Below, piece after piece: positions 16,954 to 25,067 of a stretch of 64,000 nt of DNA (within the stretch, counting starts at the first letter, position 1; each line of letters begins with the position of its first letter). The notes beneath the pieces were generated by a model. It was given only the letters and a program-made list of their open reading frames with translations. It was not told the DNA's origin and searched no databases. A program made the position numbers and the translations under genes. Where the stretch lies: NCBI RefSeq assembly GCF_024343575.1, contig NZ_RJUA01000130.1, positions 64,217-128,216 on the forward strand, read 5' to 3'. The stretch comes from Lacihabitans sp. LS3-19 (GTDB lineage Bacteria > Bacteroidota > Bacteroidia > Cytophagales > Spirosomataceae).

Positions 16954-17694
16954 ATGGTCAATAGCGTAATACATACCAAAAACCTAACTAGGAAATTCGG
17001 CGACTTTGTGGCAGTAGATGCCATCACTTTTGACGTAAAACCAGGCGAGATTTTTGGTTTTTTGGGAGCAAACGGAGCTGGAAAAACCACCGCTATGAAA
17101 ATACTCTGCGGTTTGCTTAGTCCCACATCAGGTAAGGCCACTGTGGCTGGATTTGATGTTTACAAACAAAACGAAGAGATAAAGAAGCATATAGGCTATA
17201 TGAGTCAGAAATTCTCGCTTTATGAAGACCTGACTGTAAGAGAAAACATTAGATTTTTTGGTGGAATTTACGGCATACCTCGGAAAGAGTTAAAAGGAAA
17301 AATAGATGCATTGATAAATCGCTTAGGATTAAACGATGAAGCCGACAAGTTGGTGGGCTCTTTGCCTTTGGGTTGGAAACAAAAGATTGCTTTTTCAGTG
17401 GCTATTCTTCACGAACCCAAAATCGTTTTTTTGGACGAACCAACCGGAGGAGTTGATCCTATCACGAGGAGGCAGTTTTGGGATATGATATTTGAGGCAG
17501 CGAGTCGTGGCATCACGATTTTTGTGACAACACACTACATGGACGAGGCCGAATATTGCGGTCGAGTATCCATCATGGTGGATGGTGCTATAGCTGCACT
17601 GGATACGCCGGACGCTTTGAAAAAACAGTTTGGTGTTGAGAATATGGACGGGGTTTTTCTTCAATTGGCTCGCGGAGCAAAAAGATCAGAATAA
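16954..17694 (+). CDS. ABC transporter ATP-binding protein (second half of a YbhF-like pair)
   Basis: A 246-residue ATPase with Walker A GANGAGKTT (38-46), Walker B VFLDEPTGGVDP and a switch His in VTTHYMDEAEYCGR. The signature is LPLGWKQK instead of LSGGQ. The same change is known in the C-terminal ATPase domain of YbhF/YhiH-type exporters, which supports that assignment and suggests an asymmetric ATPase pair with the gene before it. The permease gene begins on the base after its stop codon. Confidence 0.92.
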   Translation: MVNSVIHTKNLTRKFGDFVAVDAITFDVKPGEIFGFLGANGAGKTTAMKILCGLLSPTSGKATVAGFDVYKQNEEIKKHIGYMSQKFSLYEDLTVRENIRFFGGIYGIPRKELKGKIDALINRLGLNDEADKLVGSLPLGWKQKIAFSVAILHEPKIVFLDEPTGGVDPITRRQFWDMIFEAASRGITIFVTTHYMDEAEYCGRVSIMVDGAIAALDTPDALKKQFGVENMDGVFLQLARGAKRSE

Positions 17695-18801
17695 ATGAAA
17701 ATATTTTTTGCATTTGTACGGAAAGAATTTTGGCATGTGATACGCGACAAACGAAGCTTGATTATTTTGATTGGTTTGCCAATTGTAATGATGCTTTTGT
17801 TTGGATTTGCTCTGACGAGTGAGGTGAAAAATTCTAATGTGGCGATTTTGGATTTTGCGAAAGACGAGGCTACCCAAAAACTCATTACGAGAATAGACGA
17901 AAGTGAGTATTTTACAGTAAAGAAAACCTTAAGTTCTGAAAATGAAATAAAAGGGGAGTTTCAGAAAGGGGAGGTGAGATTGGTGATTATTTTTCCACCG
18001 AATTTCCAAAATGACCTTAGGCATGAGAATAAATCGCAGATGAGATTAGTGGCAGATGCTTCTGATCCAAATACGGCAAATATCACGATAAATTATGCAT
18101 CAGCCATAATCAGAGATTTTCAGAGTGATTTGAGTAATAATAAAAAATTGCCCTATACGATAGATTTGGAAACCAGGATGTTGTACAATCCACAGCTTAA
18201 AAGTTCTTTTAATTTTGTGCCAGGTGTGATGACGCTCATCATGATGCTTTTGGGAGCCATGATGACTTCGGTATCGATCGTGAAAGAAAAAGAAATGGGC
18301 ACTATGGAAATTCTCTTGGTGTCACCGATGAAGCCCATTATGGTTTTGATAAGCAAGGCCGTTCCATATATGGTGCTCTGTTTTATTGATATTATTTTGA
18401 TTTTGCTAATGGCCGTTTACATATTGGATATGCCAATACAAGGTAGTATAGTGTTGCTTTTGGCTGAAAGTTTACTGTTTATCATTACGACGTTATCTTT
18501 AGGATTACTGATTTCTGTAAATGTCGATTCCCAGCAAGTGGCGATGTTTATTTCTTTGGTTGGGCTTTTAATGCCCGCCTTGATTTTCAGCGGATTTATG
18601 TTTCCGATAGAAAATATGCCTTTACCGCTACAAGTTATGAGCAATATAGTGCCTACCAAATGGTATTATAATATCGTAAAAATAGTGATGGTAAAAGGCT
18701 TAGGGTTTTCGTATATTATCAAACAAACCTTGATTTTGCTTGGAATGACTGTGTTTTTCTTAACCATAGCCTTAAAGAAATTCAAAATAAAATTAGAGTG
18801 A
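17695..18801 (+). CDS. ABC-2 type permease (YbhS-like)
   Basis: A 368-residue inner-membrane protein. One N-terminal helix (residues 20-40) is followed by a large periplasmic domain (about 45-165) and five helices in the C-terminal half (FVPGVMTLIMMLLGAMMTSV onward). The motif VKEKEMGTMEILLVSPM is the usual coupling region of ABC-2 exporters. It pairs with the second permease at 19196 to form the pore. The genes up to here are packed with gaps of 15 bases or less, but a 394-bp insert separates this one from its partner. Confidence 0.93.
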   Translation: MKIFFAFVRKEFWHVIRDKRSLIILIGLPIVMMLLFGFALTSEVKNSNVAILDFAKDEATQKLITRIDESEYFTVKKTLSSENEIKGEFQKGEVRLVIIFPPNFQNDLRHENKSQMRLVADASDPNTANITINYASAIIRDFQSDLSNNKKLPYTIDLETRMLYNPQLKSSFNFVPGVMTLIMMLLGAMMTSVSIVKEKEMGTMEILLVSPMKPIMVLISKAVPYMVLCFIDIILILLMAVYILDMPIQGSIVLLLAESLLFIITTLSLGLLISVNVDSQQVAMFISLVGLLMPALIFSGFMFPIENMPLPLQVMSNIVPTKWYYNIVKIVMVKGLGFSYIIKQTLILLGMTVFFLTIALKKFKIKLE

Positions 18802-18880
18802 GATTAGCAGATTTTGGAATTGATGATGTTCGAGAAAAATTAAATAAAAATGGTTCTTTATATCAGCCAGCACTGTCTGA

Positions 18881-18949
18881 ACGCAATCAAAATTCTCTTG
18901 GAAAAATGCTTCTTTTTAATACAAATGACTAAGAGAATTTTGAGTGCGT
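18881..18949. repeat. 19-bp inverted repeat around a 31-bp loop
   Basis: ACGCAATCAAAATTCTCTT at 18881-18899 pairs with its complement at 18931-18949 with a single mismatch. A hairpin of this size is rare in this AT-rich sequence and has no T-tract after it, so it looks like a small mobile or repeat element rather than a terminator. Confidence 0.6.
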
Positions 18950-18952
18950 GAG

Positions 18953-19070
18953 TTTGTGGACGGTCGGCCGCAGCCGTGCTGTTTTTTTTGGTGGTACGCC
19001 ACTCCGATTCGGTTTTTTTGAAAAAAAATAAGGGCGGACGGCTAGTTCCTAGGCGGCAGCCGACACAAAG
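18953..19070. repeat. GC-rich multi-hairpin element bounded by TTTGTG / CACAAA
   Basis: The ends pair as TTTGTG...TCGGC with GCCGA...CACAAA. Inside are smaller hairpins: GTGG-TACG-CCAC, CCGA-T-TCGG, a T7-G-A8 pair and CTAG-TTC-CTAG. Base composition is clearly richer in G+C than the genes around it, which suggests an origin elsewhere. Confidence 0.5.
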
Positions 19071-19195
19071 TTTTTAAGAGTTTTATGTGTGAAAGTGCTT
19101 TAAATGACTTTTGAGTAGCGAAATATGTTATGTTTTTTTTAAATGCATTTTAGTCGAAGGGCAGTTTTCTAATTATCGAAAATTAAAATATTGAA

Positions 19196-20317
19196 ATGAA
19201 TAACCTATATTTTTTATTGCAAAAAGAATTTAAGCAGATTTTTCGAAATCCCACAATTCTTAGAATGATAATAGCGATGCCCATTTTGCAGCTAATATTG
19301 TTGCCTTTGGCTGCAGACTATGAGGTGAAAAATATCAATGTCAGCATTGTAGATCAAGACCATTCTACCTATTCTCGCAGATTAATTCAGAAAATTAGTG
19401 CTTCGTCTTATTTTAATCTTTCTGAGTATACGGACAGCTACAAAAAATCTTTGGATTTGGTAGGTAAAGGAAAAACGGATTTGGTTTTGACCATTCCAGC
19501 ACATTTTGAAAAAGAGATAATTAAAGAAAATTCTGCCAAACTTCACTTAACTGCAGACGCTGTAAACGGCATTAGAGGAGGTTTGGGAAGTGCTTATCTT
19601 TCGCAAGTGATTGCGGATTTTAATAGAGAAATTAGAGAAGAGTGGATATTGATGCCTCGGAATAGCGAAATTCCACAGATTGAAATCAGTTCGGCCAATT
19701 GGTACAATCCACACAGCGTTTATCCACTTTTTATGGTACCGGGCATTTTGGTTATTTTGGTTACCATGGTAGGTGCTTTTATGACAGCCCTAAACATTGT
19801 TTCAGAAAAGGAGATTGGAACGATAGAACAACTGAATGTATCTCCATTAAAAAAACACGAATTTATCATCGGTAAATTGATTCCATTTTGGGTTTTAGGT
19901 ATGGTTTCCATTACTATCGGTATGGTAGTTTCATTTGTAGTTTTTAGAATTTTGCCACAAGGTTCATTTTTAACCATTTACGCATTTTCGGCTATTTATT
20001 TGTTAGGTGTTTTGGGAATTGGGCTTTTAATTAGCACGTTTTCAGATACCCAACAGCAAGCCACTCTATTTGCATTTTTTGCTATGATGGTTTTTATTCT
20101 TTTGGGAGGTTTGTATACACCGATTGAAAGTATGCCACGCTGGTCTCAGATTTTGACTTATTTCAATCCGCCAGCCTATTTGATAAAAATAGTCAGGGCC
20201 ATTTACATCAAGGGCAGTACTTTCATGGATTTGAAAAAAGATTTATATGTTTTGATAGCTTTCGCCATTGGATTTAATGGCTTAGCGGTTTTGAATTATA
20301 GTAAGCGGAATGCTTAA
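19196..20317 (+). CDS. ABC-2 type permease (YbhR-like)
   Basis: A 373-residue inner-membrane protein with the same plan as the permease at 17695: one N-terminal helix, a periplasmic domain to about residue 175, then five helices. The coupling motif VSEKEIGTIEQLNVSPLKKHE is the counterpart of the partner's. It should be the second half of the export pore and the last gene of the efflux operon. Being 394 bp from its partner, it may need its own promoter or read-through of the palindromic insert. Confidence 0.92.
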   Translation: MNNLYFLLQKEFKQIFRNPTILRMIIAMPILQLILLPLAADYEVKNINVSIVDQDHSTYSRRLIQKISASSYFNLSEYTDSYKKSLDLVGKGKTDLVLTIPAHFEKEIIKENSAKLHLTADAVNGIRGGLGSAYLSQVIADFNREIREEWILMPRNSEIPQIEISSANWYNPHSVYPLFMVPGILVILVTMVGAFMTALNIVSEKEIGTIEQLNVSPLKKHEFIIGKLIPFWVLGMVSITIGMVVSFVVFRILPQGSFLTIYAFSAIYLLGVLGIGLLISTFSDTQQQATLFAFFAMMVFILLGGLYTPIESMPRWSQILTYFNPPAYLIKIVRAIYIKGSTFMDLKKDLYVLIAFAIGFNGLAVLNYSKRNA

Positions 20318-20423
20318 TATTTGAGATAAAATTATTTCTTGAATTTACTTTTTAGTTTTTTTTTAGATCATTCTTCCAAATCTAAAATTCTCAGAAAGAA
20401 CCTATTTTATTCATAGATTATTA

Positions 20424-20431
20424 TATTTTTG
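20424..20431 (+). promoter_or_regulatory. -7 box for the M28 peptidase gene
   Basis: TATTTTTG matches the Bacteroidota TAnnTTTG consensus 18 bases before the chosen ATG (20450). A good TTTG -33 box is not visible. The position argues against the upstream TTG at 20429, which would lie within the box. Confidence 0.45.
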
Positions 20432-20449
20432 TATAAATCTAATAATGGC

Positions 20450-21586
20450 ATGAACCCTGAAATCATAGTTGATAAATTGGCGAGTTTTAAAGACCGAGCT
20501 TGTGCTGGGCCAAACGAAAAACCCGTTTTAGATTACTTATCTAGCCTTTTTCCAGAAAATGAAATTGTTTTGGAAAAATTCAAAACACCCAAAAACTATC
20601 TTTTCATCGTTCATTGGTTGATTTTGGGTTTAGTATTTGGATTGCTTCTCACGCCAAGGTTTGATATCTTTGGCTTATTGATAATTTCATTTTTCGGTGT
20701 TTCTGCTATTTTGTATTTCAATTGGTACGCTTCACCGGTTACCAAGTTTCCACCTTTGGTTGAGTCTCACAATCTGATTATTAAAGGAAATAAGCAATCT
20801 AAAAAGAAAGTAATCTTAATGGCACATTGGGATACCGCACCGATTTCTATATTGTACACTCCTAGCATGGTTGGTAATTTTCGTAGTTCGCTGAAAATCA
20901 ATATTTTATTAATCGTTTTGGCTTTTTGTGTTTCTTTGGTTTATTGGATATTTCCTTCAACAATATTGGTTTGGTTAAGTCGGGCATTGGTCGTTTATTT
21001 CCTTGGGCAATTAGTGGTTGCTTCTTGGGATTTTTACAAGTTTGGCTACTCAAACGGTGCATCTGACAATGCAACGGGCGTTGGAGCGGCAATTGCTACT
21101 GCACAAAAACTTTGGAAAGAAAATTTACCGAATTTAGAAATAGAACTGGTTCTTACAGGTGCCGAAGAGGTTGGAATGATTGGTGCAAAGGCTTATTATG
21201 ATAATAGAATTGGAACATGGAATGCAGATACCATGCTCATCAATTTTGACACTTTAGGTGCAGGCAATTTGAAAATTATCACCGAGACAGGAAGTTGGGG
21301 AAACATAGTTTATGACAATGAATTGATTCAAATAGCCAAAGAAGTTATCTCAAAAGATGAGGCACTTGGCCATGTGAAACTCGGAGCTTGGCACACAGCG
21401 GATTTTGATTCGGTTTGGTTTCAAAGAGCTGGAGTTCAATCGGTTACTTTAGGTGCATTGGACCAAAACGGTAGAATGCCAAACATCCACAGAGAAACCG
21501 ATGTTTTAGAAAACGTAAACTCCAAACCCGTGCATGATGCAGTTGAGGTGGCTTTTGCGATGGTTAAAAAGCTAGCGAATTCATAA
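20450..21586 (+). CDS. Membrane-anchored M28 family zinc peptidase
   Basis: I choose the ATG at 20450 (378 residues). A TTG at 20429 would overlap the -7 box. M28 metal motifs are AHWDT (H126, D128), SDNATGVGAAI, TGAEEVGMIGAKAY and AWHTADFDS. Between the first two are hydrophobic segments: two helices near residues 45-90 and two more near 150-195, interrupting the catalytic fold. The enzyme is therefore an integral membrane member, probably an aminopeptidase acting on short peptides. It converges on the lipid kinase gene, 11 bases away. Confidence 0.85.
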   Translation: MNPEIIVDKLASFKDRACAGPNEKPVLDYLSSLFPENEIVLEKFKTPKNYLFIVHWLILGLVFGLLLTPRFDIFGLLIISFFGVSAILYFNWYASPVTKFPPLVESHNLIIKGNKQSKKKVILMAHWDTAPISILYTPSMVGNFRSSLKINILLIVLAFCVSLVYWIFPSTILVWLSRALVVYFLGQLVVASWDFYKFGYSNGASDNATGVGAAIATAQKLWKENLPNLEIELVLTGAEEVGMIGAKAYYDNRIGTWNADTMLINFDTLGAGNLKIITETGSWGNIVYDNELIQIAKEVISKDEALGHVKLGAWHTADFDSVWFQRAGVQSVTLGALDQNGRMPNIHRETDVLENVNSKPVHDAVEVAFAMVKKLANS

Positions 21587-21597
21587 AAGAATAGATT

Positions 21598-22488
21598 TTA
21601 AACAATTAGATCGATTCTTTTATCCAAAATTTCAAATTCTAAAGGTGTTTCTGCTTTGATTTCACCATCTACAACCAAACAAAGTGGCTCAGTGTCAATG
21701 CTGATTTTTCTGATTTTTCGATAATCTACCATAGGTGAGTCGAGGTGTTTTCCTGAGAAAATCTTCGGGAATAACATCAAAAGCTTAAGGAATGAATGTT
21801 TTCTGATAATCAAAACATCTAAGAGTCCATCTGAAAAATCCGCCAAAGGGGCCATTTTCATTCCAGTACCTGTGTACATATTGTTACAAACCAAAACGAA
21901 ACTGAAATTTTCATCTAAAATTTCTTTGTCTTCAATCTTGATTTTTGCCTTAAATGTCGGGTTTATAAAAATATAGATAAAAGAAGCCACAGAATATCTT
22001 ATGCCGCCTAAAAACCTGAGTTTTTCTGCTAATAGATTGATTCTAGAAACCAATCCCCAGCCCGCTACATTAAAACCGAATGTGATTTTTTTAGAGTTCT
22101 TTTCGGTGATTTTATAAATATCAATCTTTTGAACTTTCCCTTTTTTTAGTTTTTCCAGTGCTGTTTCCCAATCCAAACATTCTAAGTCATGATTAAAGGC
22201 ATTTCCAGTGCCACAGGGAAACAAAAATATGGGCGGAATATCATTTCTATTTGCTAGGCCATTGATTACATCATGCAAAGTTCCATCGCCGCCTATAACG
22301 ATTATGGTGTCCACACTTTCAAATGAGAAATCTTGGAGGATTTCTGAAAAATGACTCGGGTATTTGCTTTTTATAGCCGAAAAGGTACAGTCAGGTAAAT
22401 TCTTTTTAATGAATTCTGCTGCTTCCTCGCTTTTTCCATTTCCAGAAAAAGGATTTATCAACAGTATATAGTGTTTAGGCGTATTCAT
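21598..22488 (-). CDS. Diacylglycerol-kinase-family lipid kinase
   Basis: A 296-residue cytoplasmic protein with the DAGK catalytic signature IGGDGTLHDVINGL (GGDGT 66-70), a P-loop-like LINPFSGNGKS near the start, and FLFPCGTGNAFNHDL. It resembles bacterial DgkB/YegS-type kinases that phosphorylate diacylglycerol or sphingoid-type lipids. Bacteroidota make sphingolipids, so either substrate is possible. The fatty-acid desaturase gene lies next to it on the same strand with about 100 bases between. Confidence 0.9.
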   Translation of the reverse strand: MNTPKHYILLINPFSGNGKSEEAAEFIKKNLPDCTFSAIKSKYPSHFSEILQDFSFESVDTIIVIGGDGTLHDVINGLANRNDIPPIFLFPCGTGNAFNHDLECLDWETALEKLKKGKVQKIDIYKITEKNSKKITFGFNVAGWGLVSRINLLAEKLRFLGGIRYSVASFIYIFINPTFKAKIKIEDKEILDENFSFVLVCNNMYTGTGMKMAPLADFSDGLLDVLIIRKHSFLKLLMLFPKIFSGKHLDSPMVDYRKIRKISIDTEPLCLVVDGEIKAETPLEFEILDKRIDLIV

Positions 22489-22584
22489 ATTGGTTATAGG
22501 GCTGAAATTGCACTAAATATAACCAATTCTATGGTTTTGATATATTTCCTATTCAGAATTTTTCAAAAATGAAATTTTATAAAA

Positions 22585-23685
22585 TCAAACCGCTCCTACA
22601 CCTAGTCTGTTTAATTGCCTAAAATGGCTACTAAGTGCATCTAAAAAAGTGCGATGTTGATTGTAGGGTACATTAAATTCCTGTGCCGTAGATTTTACGA
22701 TTTTTGAAATGTCTTTGTAATGAACATGACAAATATTCGGAAACAAATGATGTTCTATTTGGTAGTTAAGGCCGCCAATAAACCATGAGAAGAAAGTACT
22801 ATCGTTGGCAAAATTTGAGGTTGTCCGCATTTGGTGAATAGCAAAGCTATTTTCCATACTTCCAGATTCGCTTGGTTCAAAGAAATCAGTTTCTTCTATT
22901 ACATGTGCACATTGGAATATTAGAGCCAATATCTGCCCACAAATGGCATGCATTAACAAAAAACCTAGCATAGTTTGCCACCATAAAATAGGAGAGAAGT
23001 AGATAGGAACTGCAATAAATAAAAGAATATAAGAGGTTTTGGCTATGAAAATCTCAAGTGCCGCTTGGCGGATAGAAATCCCTTGGTCTTCAACTAATTT
23101 TTCTTTTCCGTATTTTACAATCTGCTCTATGTCTTTGCCTAAAAACCAATATAGCGATAATATACTATATAGAAACGGTGCATAAAAAATCTGGTATTTA
23201 TGAAACGCCAACTGCTTTTGGTGCGGTGACAATCTTATTGTATTGTTTTTCGAAATGTCGTCATCCAAACCTTGAATGTTGGTGTAAGTATGATGCAAAA
23301 CATTGTGCTGGATTTTCCAATTTACATGGTAACCACCAATGAAATTAATTATTAAACCAACTGCATGATTTATTTTGTTGTTTTTAGAATAAGATCCGTG
23401 ATTGGCGTCATGCATTACAGAAAGCCCTATTCCAGACATTCCCAAACCCATAATTGCCCAAAGAGCCATTTGCCCGGCTAGAGAGGTTACCAATCCTGAA
23501 ATGATAAATCCAAAAGGAATAAAATATAATGCACACATAAAGATAGTTTTTACTACCATAGAGGTGTTGCCATGTTTTGATTGGCTGCTATTTTTGAAGT
23601 GAGAATTGACTCTTTTTACTACTTCTCTATAAAACTCAGGTTGACTGTGGACATTAAAATTCACTGACTTTCTTCTCATACTCAA
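22585..23685 (-). CDS. Fatty-acid (acyl-lipid/acyl-CoA) desaturase, front-end type
   Basis: A 366-residue membrane di-iron desaturase with the three histidine boxes HDANHG (H92-H96), HNVLHH (H127-H132) and QIEHH (309-313), and about four membrane helices. The Gln in the third box is typical of front-end (delta-5/6-type) desaturases. The fused cytochrome b5 domain of eukaryotic members is absent, as in bacterial homologues, so a separate electron donor is needed. It would introduce double bonds into membrane acyl chains. Neighbours are a lipid kinase and a thioesterase, giving a small lipid-related group. Confidence 0.92.
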   Translation of the reverse strand: MSMRRKSVNFNVHSQPEFYREVVKRVNSHFKNSSQSKHGNTSMVVKTIFMCALYFIPFGFIISGLVTSLAGQMALWAIMGLGMSGIGLSVMHDANHGSYSKNNKINHAVGLIINFIGGYHVNWKIQHNVLHHTYTNIQGLDDDISKNNTIRLSPHQKQLAFHKYQIFYAPFLYSILSLYWFLGKDIEQIVKYGKEKLVEDQGISIRQAALEIFIAKTSYILLFIAVPIYFSPILWWQTMLGFLLMHAICGQILALIFQCAHVIEETDFFEPSESGSMENSFAIHQMRTTSNFANDSTFFSWFIGGLNYQIEHHLFPNICHVHYKDISKIVKSTAQEFNVPYNQHRTFLDALSSHFRQLNRLGVGAV

Positions 23686-23827
23686 AGGTTAGGTTTTTCG
23701 AGCAAACAAAGTAAGAATAATAAACTAAGAAACCTTTAAATTTTTACTTTATTGTGATTGTTTTAGGTTGTTTTGGATTTTTTTAAGTGCATTTAGGATT
23801 CAATCACTATTCCTTTTTAATCTTTTT

Positions 23828-24274
23828 TTAACCTAAGTCAATAATTTGTTTGCCATAAACAGAAATTATTTGCTCTTTCCATTCAGTGGGAATTTCAGCT
23901 TTTGCCAATTTGTTATAATCATATGCCATTACCGTGCTTTTTGAAATCGCCGCAATTTTATTATTGGTTTTACTATATATTTTGCATTCGCCATGAATTC
24001 TGTCATTAAAAACAGACGTAATATCGTAGGTTAATATAGCAGTATCAGGAAATTTTATTGGAAATATATATTTACAATCTTGCCATGCGAGAATTATTCC
24101 TAGTATTTTAAAGTCCAAATCCAAAACATTCAGTTTTTCGAAAAAGCCAATTCTAGCAGTTTCTGCCCATCTTAAATAGTTTACATTGTTTACGTGTTGA
24201 GCAGCATCCATTTCTCCCCATTGCACCTGAATTTCAGTTTTAAAAAATGGACTTTCAGTATCTTTATTTTTCAT
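23828..24274 (-). CDS. Acyl-CoA thioesterase, 4HBT hotdog fold
   Basis: A 148-residue cytoplasmic protein with the 4-hydroxybenzoyl-CoA thioesterase motif GEMDAAQHVNNVNYLRWAET (Asp in place of the catalytic residue region, residues 16-35). It probably hydrolyses acyl-CoA or acyl-ACP thioesters and sets the supply of free fatty acids. It is transcribed away from the TetR gene at 24470, with 195 bases between. A -7 box on its strand lies at 24297-24304. Confidence 0.88.
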   Translation of the reverse strand: MKNKDTESPFFKTEIQVQWGEMDAAQHVNNVNYLRWAETARIGFFEKLNVLDLDFKILGIILAWQDCKYIFPIKFPDTAILTYDITSVFNDRIHGECKIYSKTNNKIAAISKSTVMAYDYNKLAKAEIPTEWKEQIISVYGKQIIDLG

Positions 24275-24296
24275 AGTTTCTTTGTTGAAGTTTGAA

Positions 24297-24304
24297 CAAA
24301 TTTA
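24297..24304 (-). promoter_or_regulatory. -7 box for the thioesterase gene
   Basis: Read on the minus strand this is TAAATTTG, a full TAnnTTTG match, 22 bases before the thioesterase ATG. No matching -33 box is clear. Confidence 0.45.
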
Positions 24305-24412
24305 AAAACAAAATCTATTTTATTTCCCCTTTTGAATTTTTAAGAAAACTAAAACTACTTAAGTGTTGCTAATTAGGTTTTTATGAGTTTTTGAATATTT
24401 AAGCTAAAAGTA

Positions 24413-24444
24413 TTTGTTTTAGGAAATTATAATTTATATTTTTG
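24413..24444 (+). promoter_or_regulatory. Full Bacteroidota promoter of the tetR-lolA-ABC operon
   Basis: TTTG (24413-24416), a 20-base spacer, then TATTTTTG (24437-24444) match the TTTG-N(about 19-21)-TAnnTTTG promoter exactly. Transcription should start near 24450, about 20 bases before the ATG at 24470. This is the best promoter in the window. Confidence 0.75.
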
Positions 24445-24460
24445 ACCAAACGTTCAGTCA
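24443..24460. promoter_or_regulatory. TetR-type operator overlapping the promoter
   Basis: TGACCAAACGTTCAGTCA is an 18-bp palindrome with 14 of 18 symmetric positions (TGAC..AACGTT..GTCA). This symmetry is typical of TetR-family sites. It covers the end of the -7 box and the predicted start of transcription, so binding would block the polymerase. The TetR gene begins 10 bases downstream. Confidence 0.75.
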
Positions 24461-24469
24461 TAAAATTAT

Positions 24470-25057
24470 ATGAGCCCAATAAGTAGTGTTGAATTTGAGA
24501 AAAAGAGGGCAGTCAGTCGTAAGAAAATTATAGACACAGCCTTGATGCTTTTCGGTTCAAATGGTTTTGCAAATACAAGTATTAGTCAAATTGCCAAAGA
24601 GGCTGGTATTTCTAAAGGTTTGATGTACAACTATTTCGAAAGTAAAGATGATCTTTTGGAAAAAGTGATTTTGGAAACCGTAGAAAGCATGCAGGGCTTC
24701 TATTTGGAGTTTTTAGAGGAAGCGGATGCACGCAAAATGCTGTTGAAAATGATTGATTTCACGGTTGAATTTTTAAAAACTGAAAAAGAGTTTAATGTTT
24801 TATTGACCTCCTTAGGTTTACAAAAAGAAAGTCACCCTATTATCAAGAAAATTGCATCTGAAAAAATAAACCAATTAATGCCTTTGTTTTTAACAAAAAT
24901 GAATGATGCAGGTATACCCGATGCTGAAAACGAAATTTATATAATGGGAGCTGTAATGGATGGTTTGGCTGTGCAATATTTAACTACAGAAGACGAAGTG
25001 CATCTGATGCGAGTAGCCAATGCTCTGAAGAAAAGATACAATTTAGGGAATTTATAA
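24470..25057 (+). CDS. TetR-family regulator of the Lol-like operon
   Basis: A 195-residue repressor. The helix-turn-helix lies at residues 15-60 (IIDTALMLFGSNGFANTSIS, then GISKGLMYNYFESKDDLLEKVI), followed by a helical ligand domain. It is the first gene of the run tetR, lolA-like, two FtsX permeases, ATPase and porin-like protein, with a gap of 10 bases to the second gene. The palindrome covering its promoter points to autoregulation. Regulators of this kind often sense acyl-CoA or hydrophobic compounds. Given the lipid genes nearby a lipid signal is plausible but not shown. Confidence 0.9.
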   Translation: MSPISSVEFEKKRAVSRKKIIDTALMLFGSNGFANTSISQIAKEAGISKGLMYNYFESKDDLLEKVILETVESMQGFYLEFLEEADARKMLLKMIDFTVEFLKTEKEFNVLLTSLGLQKESHPIIKKIASEKINQLMPLFLTKMNDAGIPDAENEIYIMGAVMDGLAVQYLTTEDEVHLMRVANALKKRYNLGNL

Positions 25058-25067
25058 ATAATTAAAA

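Larger units (their letters stand above)
18802..19195. other. 394-bp non-coding insert inside the efflux operon
   Basis: This stretch breaks an otherwise tight operon. It holds a 19-bp near-perfect inverted repeat (18881-18899 / 18931-18949) and then a GC-rich patch with several hairpins (18953-19070). I see no ORF with coding character. The likely explanation is insertion of one or two small palindromic elements between the permease genes. Confidence 0.6.
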
